Assembly (NCBI RefSeq): GCF_009914315.1
Contig: NZ_CP042596.1
Coordinates: 1,116,001 to 1,180,000, forward strand
Direction: 5' to 3'
DNA length: 64,000 nucleotides
Origin: Granulicella sp. WH15
GTDB taxonomy: Bacteria; Acidobacteriota; Terriglobia; Terriglobales; Acidobacteriaceae
Both the position numbers and the translations under genes were made by a program. Shown one piece after another: positions 42,871-50,901 of the stretch (position 1 is its first letter; every line of letters starts with the position of its first letter). The notes under the pieces are model-generated. The model was given only the letters and a program-made list of their open reading frames with translations, did not search any database and was not told where the DNA came from.

Positions 42871-42926
42871 CAACAGCGCCCTAACGCCGGGCGGGCGGCA
42901 CTTCGTGCGGTTTTGGACGCTTCGCG
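42871..42926 (-). repeat. Dispersed palindromic repeat, copy 4 (terminator-like)
   Basis: Minus-strand reading after the yvcK stop: CGAAGCGTCCAAAACC, GCACGAAGTGCCGCCC and TTAGGGCGCTGTTG. It is almost the same as the copy at 35941 and likewise sits 3' of a minus-strand gene. Confidence 0.75.
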
Positions 42927-42930
42927 TGAA

Positions 42931-43983
42931 CTACTTTTTGTGGGTTAAGGCTAGTTGTAAGAGGCGGTCGGTGACCTTGTCGTAGTCGTGGCGGAGGACG
43001 TCGCCCTCGTGGAGGAAGTTGCCCGTGATCGGCTCTACTCCCAACTCGCGGATGCGGTCGAGGTCCGGCTCGATCGGCTGCTGGCCCTCGCGGGCGTACT
43101 GCTCCAGCAGCGTGGGCGAGATGGGGGCCGTGTTGATGAGCGCGTAGTCGAAGATCGGCGTGCGGGTCGCGCCCGCGTGGGTCAGGATCTTCTCGATGTG
43201 CTGCGAGGCGGTGAGGCCGAGCGACTCGTTGGCCTGGGTCATCAGGTTGCAGACGTAGACGCGCGTGGCACGGCTGCCCGCCAGTGCCTCTGGGATGCCC
43301 TGCACCAGCAGGTTGGTGATGAGCGAGGTGTACAGCGAGCCGGGGCCGACCGTGATGAGGTCGGCGCGGGAGATGGCCTCGAGGACGCCGGGCAGGGGAT
43401 CGACCTTGGCTGGCTCCAGCATGAGCTGCACGATGCGCTGGCGGCTGGCGGTGATGTTGGTTTCGCCGCGGACGAGCGAGCCGTCATCCATGAGCGCGGC
43501 CAGGGTGACATCGGTGTTGGTGGCGGGGTAGATGATGCCGCGCGTGGCCAAAATCTGCGAGGACATCTGCACGGCCTGGGCGAAGTCGCCGGTGATGTGC
43601 GAGAGCGCGGCGAGGAAGAGGTTGCCGAAGCTGTGGCCTTCGAGGTCGCCGTGGGTGAAGCGGAATTGGAAGAGGCGCGAGAGCAGAAGCTCGTCCTCGG
43701 AGAGCGCGACCATGCAGTTGCGGACGTCGCCGGGGGGGAGCATCTTGAAGTCTTCGCGGAGACGGCCGGAAGAGCCTCCGTCGTCGGTGACGGTGACGAT
43801 GGCGGCCAGGTCGCGGATGGTGCAGGGAGTGGTCTTGCACTGCGAGTCGGAGGGCGGCAGGGTGCCGGGAGGGGTGGCGACGTAGCGCTTGAGGCCGCGC
43901 AGGAGCGTCGAGAGGCCGGTGCCGCCGCCGATGGCGACTACGCGGAGATGGGGGCCGGGATTGGGTTGGGTTGCCGGGGACAT
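42931..43983 (-). CDS. yvcK: YvcK/CofD-like gluconeogenesis factor
   Basis: A 350-residue protein from ATG 43983; the frame upstream to 44070 carries no family sequence. Signatures are VVAIGGGTGLSTLLRGLKRY, VTVTDDGGSSGRLREDF and TVGPGSLYTSLITNLLVQGI. YvcK proteins bind UDP-sugars and affect carbon metabolism and cell-wall synthesis; the fold is related to the CofD phospholactate transferase. The usual partner genes (rapZ, whiA) are absent. A palindromic repeat lies on each side of it. Confidence 0.9.
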   Translation of the reverse strand: MSPATQPNPGPHLRVVAIGGGTGLSTLLRGLKRYVATPPGTLPPSDSQCKTTPCTIRDLAAIVTVTDDGGSSGRLREDFKMLPPGDVRNCMVALSEDELLLSRLFQFRFTHGDLEGHSFGNLFLAALSHITGDFAQAVQMSSQILATRGIIYPATNTDVTLAALMDDGSLVRGETNITASRQRIVQLMLEPAKVDPLPGVLEAISRADLITVGPGSLYTSLITNLLVQGIPEALAGSRATRVYVCNLMTQANESLGLTASQHIEKILTHAGATRTPIFDYALINTAPISPTLLEQYAREGQQPIEPDLDRIRELGVEPITGNFLHEGDVLRHDYDKVTDRLLQLALTHKK

Positions 43984-44090
43984 CCAGAGACCTTGGAAGC
44001 TATGTGGCTGGAGTGGTCTATCGCTAGATGGTTCCGGCCCTTGGATCAGTTTACCTTGGGGCGTTCCCACGCCTTTTTACTGCTTCGCGT

Positions 44091-44210
44091 GGTCCTCCCG
44101 TTTGGTCGGAAAGAAAATATGCTCGCTGCCGACCAGCGGGAGGCCCTATATCGATAACTTGCCCATGCTGCTCCGAGAACGGTACGAAGTACCCCGGCGT
44201 GAGGGCGCTT
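44091..44210 (+). repeat. Dispersed palindromic repeat, copy 5
   Basis: Inner arms CCTCCCGTTTGGTCGG (44094-44109) and CCGACCAGCGGGAGG (44129-44143) match those of the 40963 copy. The right side carries CCGAGAACGGTACGAAGTAC and GAGGGCGCTTTT, ending at the stop of the TPR gene. The outer left arm is not preserved. Confidence 0.75.
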
Positions 44211-44768
44211 TTAAGCTTCGGGGTAGAGGAGTTCGGTGAAGCGGGGGTCGTCGGCCATGTCCTGGAAGTCGGAGTCGGCGCGGGCCTGGATGCGGTTGCG
44301 GGGGTTCTGGCGGATGGCCTCCGTCAGGTGTTCGAGACAGGTATGCGAGTCGCCGGTGAGGCTGGCCAGCACGGCCAGGCCGTAGAAGGCATAGTCGGCG
44401 CTGGAGTTCTCCTCGAGGATGTTCTTGAACTGCTCGCGGGCATCCTCGTAGTGGCCGTCGTTCAGCAGCGAGATGGCGTAGTCGTACCGCTCCTCGTGGC
44501 TGCTGAAGGTGGTCTGGCCCTTGCTGATCTGCTGGACGCAGGCCGCGATGTACATGCGGACGCGGTCGGCGAGATCGCCGGGGCTGGTGGCGAGCATCTT
44601 GTCGAAGGCAGCGTGCGCCTTGTCGAACTTACCCTCCTGCATGAGGCGCAGGGCGGCTTCGTAGAGTGCGATGGCCTGGGTGCGTGAAGCATCGACCACT
44701 GGTGCGTGGGTGCCGGCGATGGTACGGGCGGTGCGTTTGACTGGGGTGCCGGATTTTGTGGGCGCCAT
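44211..44768 (-). CDS. Small TPR protein
   Basis: A 185-residue protein from ATG 44768, with GAGGA upstream; the longer frame to 44807 is less likely. No signal peptide is seen. TPR-like helices include AIALYEAALRLMQEGKFDKA, ERYDYAISLLNDGHYEDARE and ADYAFYGLAVLASLTGDSHT. It is likely a cytosolic protein-interaction module. It is followed by yvcK on the same strand with a repeat between, so a functional link is not shown. Confidence 0.8.
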   Translation of the reverse strand: MAPTKSGTPVKRTARTIAGTHAPVVDASRTQAIALYEAALRLMQEGKFDKAHAAFDKMLATSPGDLADRVRMYIAACVQQISKGQTTFSSHEERYDYAISLLNDGHYEDAREQFKNILEENSSADYAFYGLAVLASLTGDSHTCLEHLTEAIRQNPRNRIQARADSDFQDMADDPRFTELLYPEA

Positions 44769-44915
44769 GAGGATCCTCAACTGATACGTGATGTGTAAAC
44801 ACAGCACGACGCTCTTAGTTGTTCGCGTAAGTCTGTGAGGGTTTTATACGCAGAAGCCAGGGTAAGGTCAACTGTCCGTGGAAGTACTGGACAATCCTTA
44901 GTTGGCCTCCATAGG

Positions 44916-45512
44916 TCAACTGCCGTAGAGGACAGGGTTCAGGTTGGGGTCGTTGTACATCTTCATCTGACGGTAGATTTTGAAGCGACGTCGTCCCTGA
45001 AGGATATCCGACCAGAGCTGGTCGAGGCACTGGGCGAGATCGTCGCGCTGGGTGGTGAGCAGGGCGAGGCGCTCACGATTCCGGAGGCGGTGCTCTTCGG
45101 TGGCCGAGGCGCGTCGGGTCTGCTCCTCGGTATGGAAGAGCTTGAGCGAGAGAATGGAGAGGCGGTCGATGATGAGGCCTGGGGTTTCGGAGTGGAGGGG
45201 GGCGGTGGGGTTCTGCGGCTCGGCCTGCTCAAGCAGGTGCAGGTCGATCTCCTCGACCAGATCGTTGCGGCGCTGGTTGTAGCGGTCGATGGCATGCTTG
45301 ACGGCGGTGATGGCGGCGTCGGTGGCGTGGGGGTCGCGGGCCTTGTCCTCTTCGTGCCAGAGGTCGAAGTTCTCGCGGTGCTGGGCTTGTACGAGGGTGT
45401 CCAGGGGACTGGATGGGGCGGGGGTGGCCGTCTCCTGGTGCCAGAGCTGGTTGGCCTGGTCGTGCAGGTGGAGGGTGTGTCGGGCGTTGAGATAGGCCGG
45501 GCTGGGCGACAT
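44916..45512 (-). CDS. DUF4254 protein of the LPS/heptose cluster
   Basis: About 198 residues from ATG 45512; GTG 45548 with AAGAG upstream is the alternative. DUF4254 features are LHDQANQLWHQE, ENFDLWHEEDKARDP, the helix AAITAVKHAIDRYNQRRNDL and ETPGLIIDRLSILSLKLFHT. The function is unknown. The gene is divergent from and adjacent to a family 9 glycosyltransferase, an association often seen for this family. A role in LPS-core heptose addition is therefore inferred. Confidence 0.82.
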   Translation of the reverse strand: MSPSPAYLNARHTLHLHDQANQLWHQETATPAPSSPLDTLVQAQHRENFDLWHEEDKARDPHATDAAITAVKHAIDRYNQRRNDLVEEIDLHLLEQAEPQNPTAPLHSETPGLIIDRLSILSLKLFHTEEQTRRASATEEHRLRNRERLALLTTQRDDLAQCLDQLWSDILQGRRRFKIYRQMKMYNDPNLNPVLYGS

Positions 45513-45583
45513 AGGAACTGTGATTAACTTACCAAAGTGCTTTGACACGATACTCTTGCAGTACTGGAGAGCTTAGACAGGGT

Positions 45584-46675
45584 ATGGCAAAACCAATTCG
45601 ACGCGTGTTGATCTATCGGCTGGGCAGCCTGGGGGATACGATCGTGGCGCTGCCCGCGCTGCGGGTAGTCGAGCGGGCGTTTCCGGGGGCGGATCGGGCG
45701 TACCTGACGAATATGCCGGTGAATGTGAAGGCGCCTTCGGCGGCGTCGGTGCTGGAGCATACGGGGCTGGTGCACCGCTACCTGCGGTATACGGTGGGGA
45801 CGCGGAGTCCGCGGGAGCTGCTGGCGCTGTGGTGGCGGATCGTCCGCTACCGGCCGCAGGCGATGGTTTACCTGGCGGCGAAGCGGGGCGTCGAGACGGC
45901 ACAGCGGGATGTGACGTTCTTCAAGCTGTGCGGGATCAGGACGTTCTACGGCGTGCCCGATACGGAGGAACTGCAGCAGAACCTGTGGCAGCCGGAGCAT
46001 CAGGCGCTGGAACCGGAGCCGGAGTATCTCTGCCGTCGCATTGCGGCGCTGGGGGATGGACGGGTGGACGACCCGGCGAGCTGGGATATGTGTCTGACGC
46101 CGGAGGAGCTGGCGCGGGGGCGCACGGCTCTGGGGGAACTGGCGGGGAGGCCGCTGATCGCGGCCAGTCTGGGCACCAAGGTGCAGGCCAAGGACTGGGG
46201 CCGCGAGAACTGGAAAGGGTTGCTGGAGCAGGTGGCCGCGCGGTATCCGGGCTATGGCCTGCTGCTGGCGGGAGCGCCGGAGGAGAGCGAGCCCAGCGAG
46301 TTTGCCGCCGACGGATGGCGTGCGCAGCCCGGCGCGGGGCCGGTGGTGAACGTCTGCGGCAAGCTGACGCTGCGCGAGACGGCCGCGGCCTTCAAGTTGG
46401 CGGAGATCTTTATCGGGCACGACAGCGGACCGATGCACCTGGCGGCGACGGTAGAGGTTCCGTGCGTGGCGATCTTCGCGGCGCGTAACATACCTAGGGT
46501 ATGGTATCCACATGGGCCGGGGCACAAGGTCATCTATCACAAGGTGGAGTGTGCGGGCTGCGGGCTGGAGACGTGTATCGTGGAGAAGAAACGGTGCATT
46601 ACCTCGATTACGCAGGACGAGGTGATGGCCGCAGTCGTGAGTGTGCTCGATGCTCGTGCGCCGGGCCGGTCGTAA
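45584..46675 (+). CDS. Glycosyltransferase family 9 (heptosyltransferase-like)
   Basis: A 363-residue GT9 enzyme from ATG 45584 (AGG upstream). It would add heptose from ADP-heptose to the LPS inner core at the cytoplasmic membrane face. The N-terminal fold is VLIYRLGSLGDTIVALPALR. The C-terminal domain has WLxGAPEE-like LLLAGAPEESEP and the donor-site motif FIGHDSGPMHLAATVEVPCV. A Cys cluster near the end (VECAGCGLETCIVEKKRC) is common in GT9 proteins. hldE follows after 49 bases, which makes the donor sugar. Confidence 0.9.
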   Translation: MAKPIRRVLIYRLGSLGDTIVALPALRVVERAFPGADRAYLTNMPVNVKAPSAASVLEHTGLVHRYLRYTVGTRSPRELLALWWRIVRYRPQAMVYLAAKRGVETAQRDVTFFKLCGIRTFYGVPDTEELQQNLWQPEHQALEPEPEYLCRRIAALGDGRVDDPASWDMCLTPEELARGRTALGELAGRPLIAASLGTKVQAKDWGRENWKGLLEQVAARYPGYGLLLAGAPEESEPSEFAADGWRAQPGAGPVVNVCGKLTLRETAAAFKLAEIFIGHDSGPMHLAATVEVPCVAIFAARNIPRVWYPHGPGHKVIYHKVECAGCGLETCIVEKKRCITSITQDEVMAAVVSVLDARAPGRS

Positions 46676-46724
46676 GATTGGATCGGTAGTGTCGGCCTTA
46701 ACCTCAGGAGAGATCTGACTTCCC

Positions 46725-48194
46725 ATGCTTCCCGAACTTCATTCGATCCTCAATCTTTTGGAAGGCGGCTTCAGCCGTCTGCGGGTGCTGGTGGTGGGCG
46801 ATCTGATGCTGGATCGCTACATCATGGGCGAGGTGGAACGCATCTCGCCGGAGGCCCCGGTGCCGGTCTTCCGCCACGCGCATCGCTATGAGCGGCCGGG
46901 CGGCGCGGCCAATGTGGCCATGAACCTGGCCGGGTTGGGCTGCCAGACGTTTCTTGCGGGGTTCTGGGGTTCGGACCACGATCAGGCCGAGCTGGCGGCG
47001 CTGTTGCAGGCCGCGAATGTCGATACCAGGGGCGTGGTTTCGAGCACGCTGCCGACGACCTCGAAGACGCGGATCGTGGGGCGTACGCAGCAGATGCTGC
47101 GGTTGGATATTGAGAGCCGTGAGGCTCCGCCTGAGGTGGAACTGGAGCGGCTGCTGGAGCGCGCGGCGGAGCTGACCGGGAAGATGCACGCCGTGATCCT
47201 TTCGGACTACGCCAAGGGCGCGCTGACGCAGAAGATCTGCGCGGCGGTGATTGCGGCAGCCCGGGCGGGGGGGATTCCGGTGCTGGTCGATCCGAAGACG
47301 CGGGACTTCGGCAAGTATGCGGGCGCGACGACGGTGTGCCCGAATCTGAATGAGCTTTCTGTGGCAACCGGTGTGCCCAGCGATGACATGGCGGGCTTGC
47401 TGGCTGCGGCGCAGGGGCTGCTGGTGCAGCACGGCTTCGACTACATGACCGTGACGCTGAGTGAGAAGGGCATCCGCATTCTGAGCCCCGAGGGAACGTA
47501 TCACTCTCCGTCGCGGGCGCGGGAGGTCTTCGATGTCTCGGGTGCGGGGGATACGGTGATTGCGACGCTGGCCGCGGGCATCGCCGGTGGGCTGAAGCGC
47601 GAGAGCGCGGTGGAGCTGGCGAATGTGGCCGCCGGGATCGTCGTGGGCAAGGTGGGTACGGTGCCGATTGCGACGCATGAGATCGTCGCCGAGCTGACGC
47701 CCAGCTCGGGGTTGGGTGCGGGCGAGAAGATTTTGGACCGTGAGCGGTTGGTGCAACGGGTGGCCGAGTGGCGGGCTTCGGGCGAGTCGATTGTGTTTAC
47801 GAATGGCTGCTTCGACCTGCTGCATGTGGGCCATATCACGCTGCTCGAGGACTGCCGCCGGTTTGGATCGAAGCTGGTGCTGGGGCTGAACGCGGATAGC
47901 TCGGTGTGCCGGTTGAAGGGGCCGACCCGGCCGATTGTGGGAGAGAAGGAGCGCGCCCGCGTGATGGCGGCGCTGGCGGCGGTCGATGCCGTGGTGCTGT
48001 TCGAGGAGGACACCCCGATGGAGTTGATCCTGAGCATCCTGCCCGATGTGCTGGTGAAGGGCGGAGACTACACGATCGACACGGTGGTGGGGCATCAGGA
48101 GGTTATCGCGGCGGGCGGCCGGGTGGAGATTGTGCCCACGGTTGCAGGGTTTTCCACCACGAACCTGGTGAAGAAGCTGAGTACGCTCGGCTAA
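46725..48194 (+). CDS. hldE: Bifunctional heptose 7-phosphate kinase / heptose 1-phosphate adenylyltransferase HldE
   Basis: The 489-residue enzyme performs two steps of ADP-heptose synthesis. Residues ~1-320 are a ribokinase-type kinase (RPGGAANVAMNLAGLG; catalytic base in FDVSGAGDTVIATLAAGI). Residues ~345-489 are a nucleotidyltransferase with TNGCFDLLHVGHI and the ending GGDYTIDTVVGHQEVIAAGG. Both active sites look intact. It lies between GT9 and hldD on the same strand and works with gmhA (61805) and a GmhB phosphatase not identified here. Confidence 0.96.
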   Translation: MLPELHSILNLLEGGFSRLRVLVVGDLMLDRYIMGEVERISPEAPVPVFRHAHRYERPGGAANVAMNLAGLGCQTFLAGFWGSDHDQAELAALLQAANVDTRGVVSSTLPTTSKTRIVGRTQQMLRLDIESREAPPEVELERLLERAAELTGKMHAVILSDYAKGALTQKICAAVIAAARAGGIPVLVDPKTRDFGKYAGATTVCPNLNELSVATGVPSDDMAGLLAAAQGLLVQHGFDYMTVTLSEKGIRILSPEGTYHSPSRAREVFDVSGAGDTVIATLAAGIAGGLKRESAVELANVAAGIVVGKVGTVPIATHEIVAELTPSSGLGAGEKILDRERLVQRVAEWRASGESIVFTNGCFDLLHVGHITLLEDCRRFGSKLVLGLNADSSVCRLKGPTRPIVGEKERARVMAALAAVDAVVLFEEDTPMELILSILPDVLVKGGDYTIDTVVGHQEVIAAGGRVEIVPTVAGFSTTNLVKKLSTLG

Positions 48195-48233
48195 ATACGA
48201 AGGCTGAGTCCAAATAGAAGAGGCGAGTTTTCC

Positions 48234-49241
48234 ATGATTGTGATTACAGGTGGTGCGGGGTTTATCGGGAGCAATATCGTTCAACGGCTTAGCTGGATGG
48301 GCGAGACGAATCTGCTGGTCGTGGACAACCTGGGCGTGCCCAAGATTCCGGCGCACCCCAAGTTTATGAACCTGAGCGGCGCGCGTGTTACGAACTACAT
48401 GGACAAGGTGGAGTTCCGCGAGGCTCTGAAGTCGGGTGCGTTCGACGATGTGAAGATTCGCGCGATCCTGCACCAGGGCGCGTGCTCGGACACGCTCGAG
48501 GACGACGGGCGCTACATGATGGACAACAACTTCACCTACTCGAAGGAGGTGCTGCACTTTGCGCTCGACCGCGAGATTCCGCTGGTCTATGCGTCGACTG
48601 CGGCGACCTACGGGTTGAGCACGAAGTTCGCCGAGGCGGAGGTGAACGAGCGCCCGCTGAACATCTATGGCTACTCGAAGCTGGTCTTCGACAACTATGT
48701 GCGCAAGCTGATGCCGACGATCAAGAGCACGGTGGTGGGGCTGCGCTACTTCAACGTCTACGGCAAGCGCGAGCAGCATAAAGGCCGCATGTCGAGCGTG
48801 ATTCATCACTTTGCAAAGCAACTGACCGATACTGGCACCATCCGCATGTTCGCGGGTTCAGGCGGCTACGGCGATGGGGAGCAGCGGCGGGACTTCGTCT
48901 TCGTTGACGATCTCGTGGACATCAACCTCTTCTTCGCGGGCCTGGTGCCGGATAGTCCGGTCGAGCCGGTGCAGGCGGTAGTGAACGCAGGCACAGGAGC
49001 GGCGCATACCTTCAATGAAGTGGCACATGCGGTGATGAATGTGCTGGGACAGGGAAAGATCGAGTACATACCGTTTCCAGCGGATCTGGAGAACAGGTAT
49101 CAGCACTTTACCGAGGCGGATATCGCGGCGCTGCGGCGGGCAGGGTATACGAAGGACTTCCACAACATTGAGGAAGGGGTTCGTAAGACGCTGGGGCCGG
49201 AGCTGTGGATCGAACGGTTGGAAGCAATGATGAAGGACTAG
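48234..49241 (+). CDS. hldD: ADP-L-glycero-D-manno-heptose-6-epimerase HldD
   Basis: The 335-residue short-chain dehydrogenase-type epimerase catalyses the last step of ADP-heptose synthesis. The NAD(P) fold is VITGGAGFIGSNIVQRL. HQGACSDTLEDDGRYMMDNN and STAATYG are family-specific, and the YxxxK catalytic pair is in IYGYSKLVFDNYV. It follows hldE by 39 bases and precedes the ATP-grasp gene by 38, so a four-gene operon with GT9 is likely. Confidence 0.96.
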   Translation: MIVITGGAGFIGSNIVQRLSWMGETNLLVVDNLGVPKIPAHPKFMNLSGARVTNYMDKVEFREALKSGAFDDVKIRAILHQGACSDTLEDDGRYMMDNNFTYSKEVLHFALDREIPLVYASTAATYGLSTKFAEAEVNERPLNIYGYSKLVFDNYVRKLMPTIKSTVVGLRYFNVYGKREQHKGRMSSVIHHFAKQLTDTGTIRMFAGSGGYGDGEQRRDFVFVDDLVDINLFFAGLVPDSPVEPVQAVVNAGTGAAHTFNEVAHAVMNVLGQGKIEYIPFPADLENRYQHFTEADIAALRRAGYTKDFHNIEEGVRKTLGPELWIERLEAMMKD

Positions 49242-49279
49242 GGCCGCGTATAAGAGTCAGGCCCGGGCCGGAGGGTGGG

Positions 49280-50485
49280 ATGAGCGGAACGGGACCTGCG
49301 ATCTTTTGCATGAGCACCTATGAGAAGGGCCAGCCGTTTTTGCGGGAGGCCGCGCGGCTGGGATGCTCGGTGTCGCTGCTGACGGTGGATAAGCTGCGCG
49401 ACGGCGACTGGCCGAAGGATGTTCTGGCGAACTTCTTCACGATGCCGTCGGGGCTGACGCAGGAGCAGATTCTCAACACCGTCACCTTCTTTGCGCGCAC
49501 GCTGCGGATCGACAGGATCGTGGCTCTGGATGAGTTCGACCTGGAGATAGCGGCGCTGCTGCGCGAGCACATGCGGCTGCCGGGGATGAACCAGTCGAAG
49601 ACCCGGTTCTTCCGCGACAAGCTGGCGATGCGCACCGAGGCACAGAGGGCCGGGGTGCTGGTGCCGGAGTTTACACGGGTACTGCGGCACGACGATCTGC
49701 GCTCCTTTATGGCGTGGACGCAGGGGCCGTGGCTGCTGAAGCCGCGTACGAACGCCGCGTCGCTTGGGATCAAGCTGGTTCATTCTTCCGAGGAGCTTTG
49801 GCCGATATTAGACACGCTGGGCGACATGCAGAGCCACTACCTGATGGAGCGGTTCGTGCCCGGTGAGGTCTTTCACGCCGAGGGTATTACCTGGAACGGC
49901 GAGCTGATCTTTGAGGCTCCGTGCAAGTACGGCAAGCCGCCGATGCAGACGATGCACCACGGCGGCGTGTTTACGACGCGAACGCTGGCGGCGGATTCGC
50001 CCGATGCGCGGGCGATCTCCGAAGTGCACCGCGCGGTTCTGAAGGCGTTGCAACTGGAGGCCGGAGTGAGTCACACGGAGTTCATCCGGGCGCAGGCCGA
50101 TGGACGGGTTTACTTTCTGGAGAGCGCGGCCCGCGTGGGTGGAGCGCACATCTCCGATGTGATCGAGCTTGCACGCGGGATCAACCCGTGGGTTGAGTGG
50201 GCTCGGCTGGAAGTAGCCAGGGCGAAGGGAGAGGCGTATATGCTGCCCTCGTTGCGCAATGACTTTGCCGGGAGCATGATCTGCCTGGCACGGCAGGAGA
50301 GACCGGACCTGTCGGCATACGCTGACCCGGAGGTCTCGATGCGGCTCGAGCGCAGACACCATGCGGGAGTGATCGTGAGATCGCACTCGGAGGATAGGGT
50401 GAAGGCGCTGGTGGAGGAGTACGGGGAGCGCTTTCTCAATGATTTCTGCGCGACGATGCCTGCTCCAGATAGACCTTCGGCTTAG
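49280..50485 (+). CDS. ATP-grasp enzyme in the heptose operon
   Basis: A 401-residue ATP-grasp ligase from ATG 49280, preceded by GGAGGGTGGG; the frame extends to 49205 inside hldD. Landmarks are LDEFDLEIAALLREHMRLPG, KTRFFRDKLAMRTEAQRAGV (substrate lobe), GPWLLKPRTNAASLGIKLV (ATP-binding Lys), ERFVPGEVFHAEGITWNGEL and the metal site YFLESAARVGGAH. It resembles biotin-carboxylase/carbamoyl-phosphate-synthase-like ligases that join a carboxylate to an amine. It is not a known heptose-pathway enzyme; modification of LPS or a small peptide is speculation. It is the last gene of the run. Confidence 0.85.
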   Translation: MSGTGPAIFCMSTYEKGQPFLREAARLGCSVSLLTVDKLRDGDWPKDVLANFFTMPSGLTQEQILNTVTFFARTLRIDRIVALDEFDLEIAALLREHMRLPGMNQSKTRFFRDKLAMRTEAQRAGVLVPEFTRVLRHDDLRSFMAWTQGPWLLKPRTNAASLGIKLVHSSEELWPILDTLGDMQSHYLMERFVPGEVFHAEGITWNGELIFEAPCKYGKPPMQTMHHGGVFTTRTLAADSPDARAISEVHRAVLKALQLEAGVSHTEFIRAQADGRVYFLESAARVGGAHISDVIELARGINPWVEWARLEVARAKGEAYMLPSLRNDFAGSMICLARQERPDLSAYADPEVSMRLERRHHAGVIVRSHSEDRVKALVEEYGERFLNDFCATMPAPDRPSA

Positions 50486-50901
50486 GGTAGATTGCGCCTC
50501 GAATAGAACGAGCATTGCCAGTCACGTCGTCATTAGCCATGAGCTGATGTAAGGACTGCCTGCTTGCAATAACCCTGGTCTCATTGCCAAGGTTCATTGG
50601 CTGATATCCGTATGCCAAATGTGTGTTCCATGTTATGGAATACGGCAGACGACTCCATATCCTATTCAGATATAAAAAACAAACTTCAAATACCGCGAAT
50701 TTCCCGATTTTTGCGGATTATCGCCGTTATTCTGTCCGGCAATGTACAGGCCCACAGGCCATTGTGTTCCGAAATGTGGAGCACTTTATACAGACCGACA
50801 GGAAACACCGTTGACAAGCCATATCCCAACTCCTAGGGTTACGCAGCAGTTCAGATAAGCCGTTTACAAGCGGCTGCCAGTATCCACTGAGTGAGGATGT
50901 T
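50486..50901. other. Intergenic region before the second TonB receptor
   Basis: No gene is supported. A possible promoter for the receptor is TTGACA at 50811-50816 with TAGGGT at 50834-50839 (17-base spacing); the -10 is poor. The AT-richer stretch at 50590-50720 holds no recognised element. Confidence 0.4.

Noticed and set aside
46704..48821. 705-codon open frame on the minus strand
   Set aside because: It lies opposite hldE and hldD, has a His/Arg-rich composition typical of antisense frames in GC-rich DNA, and shows no domain.
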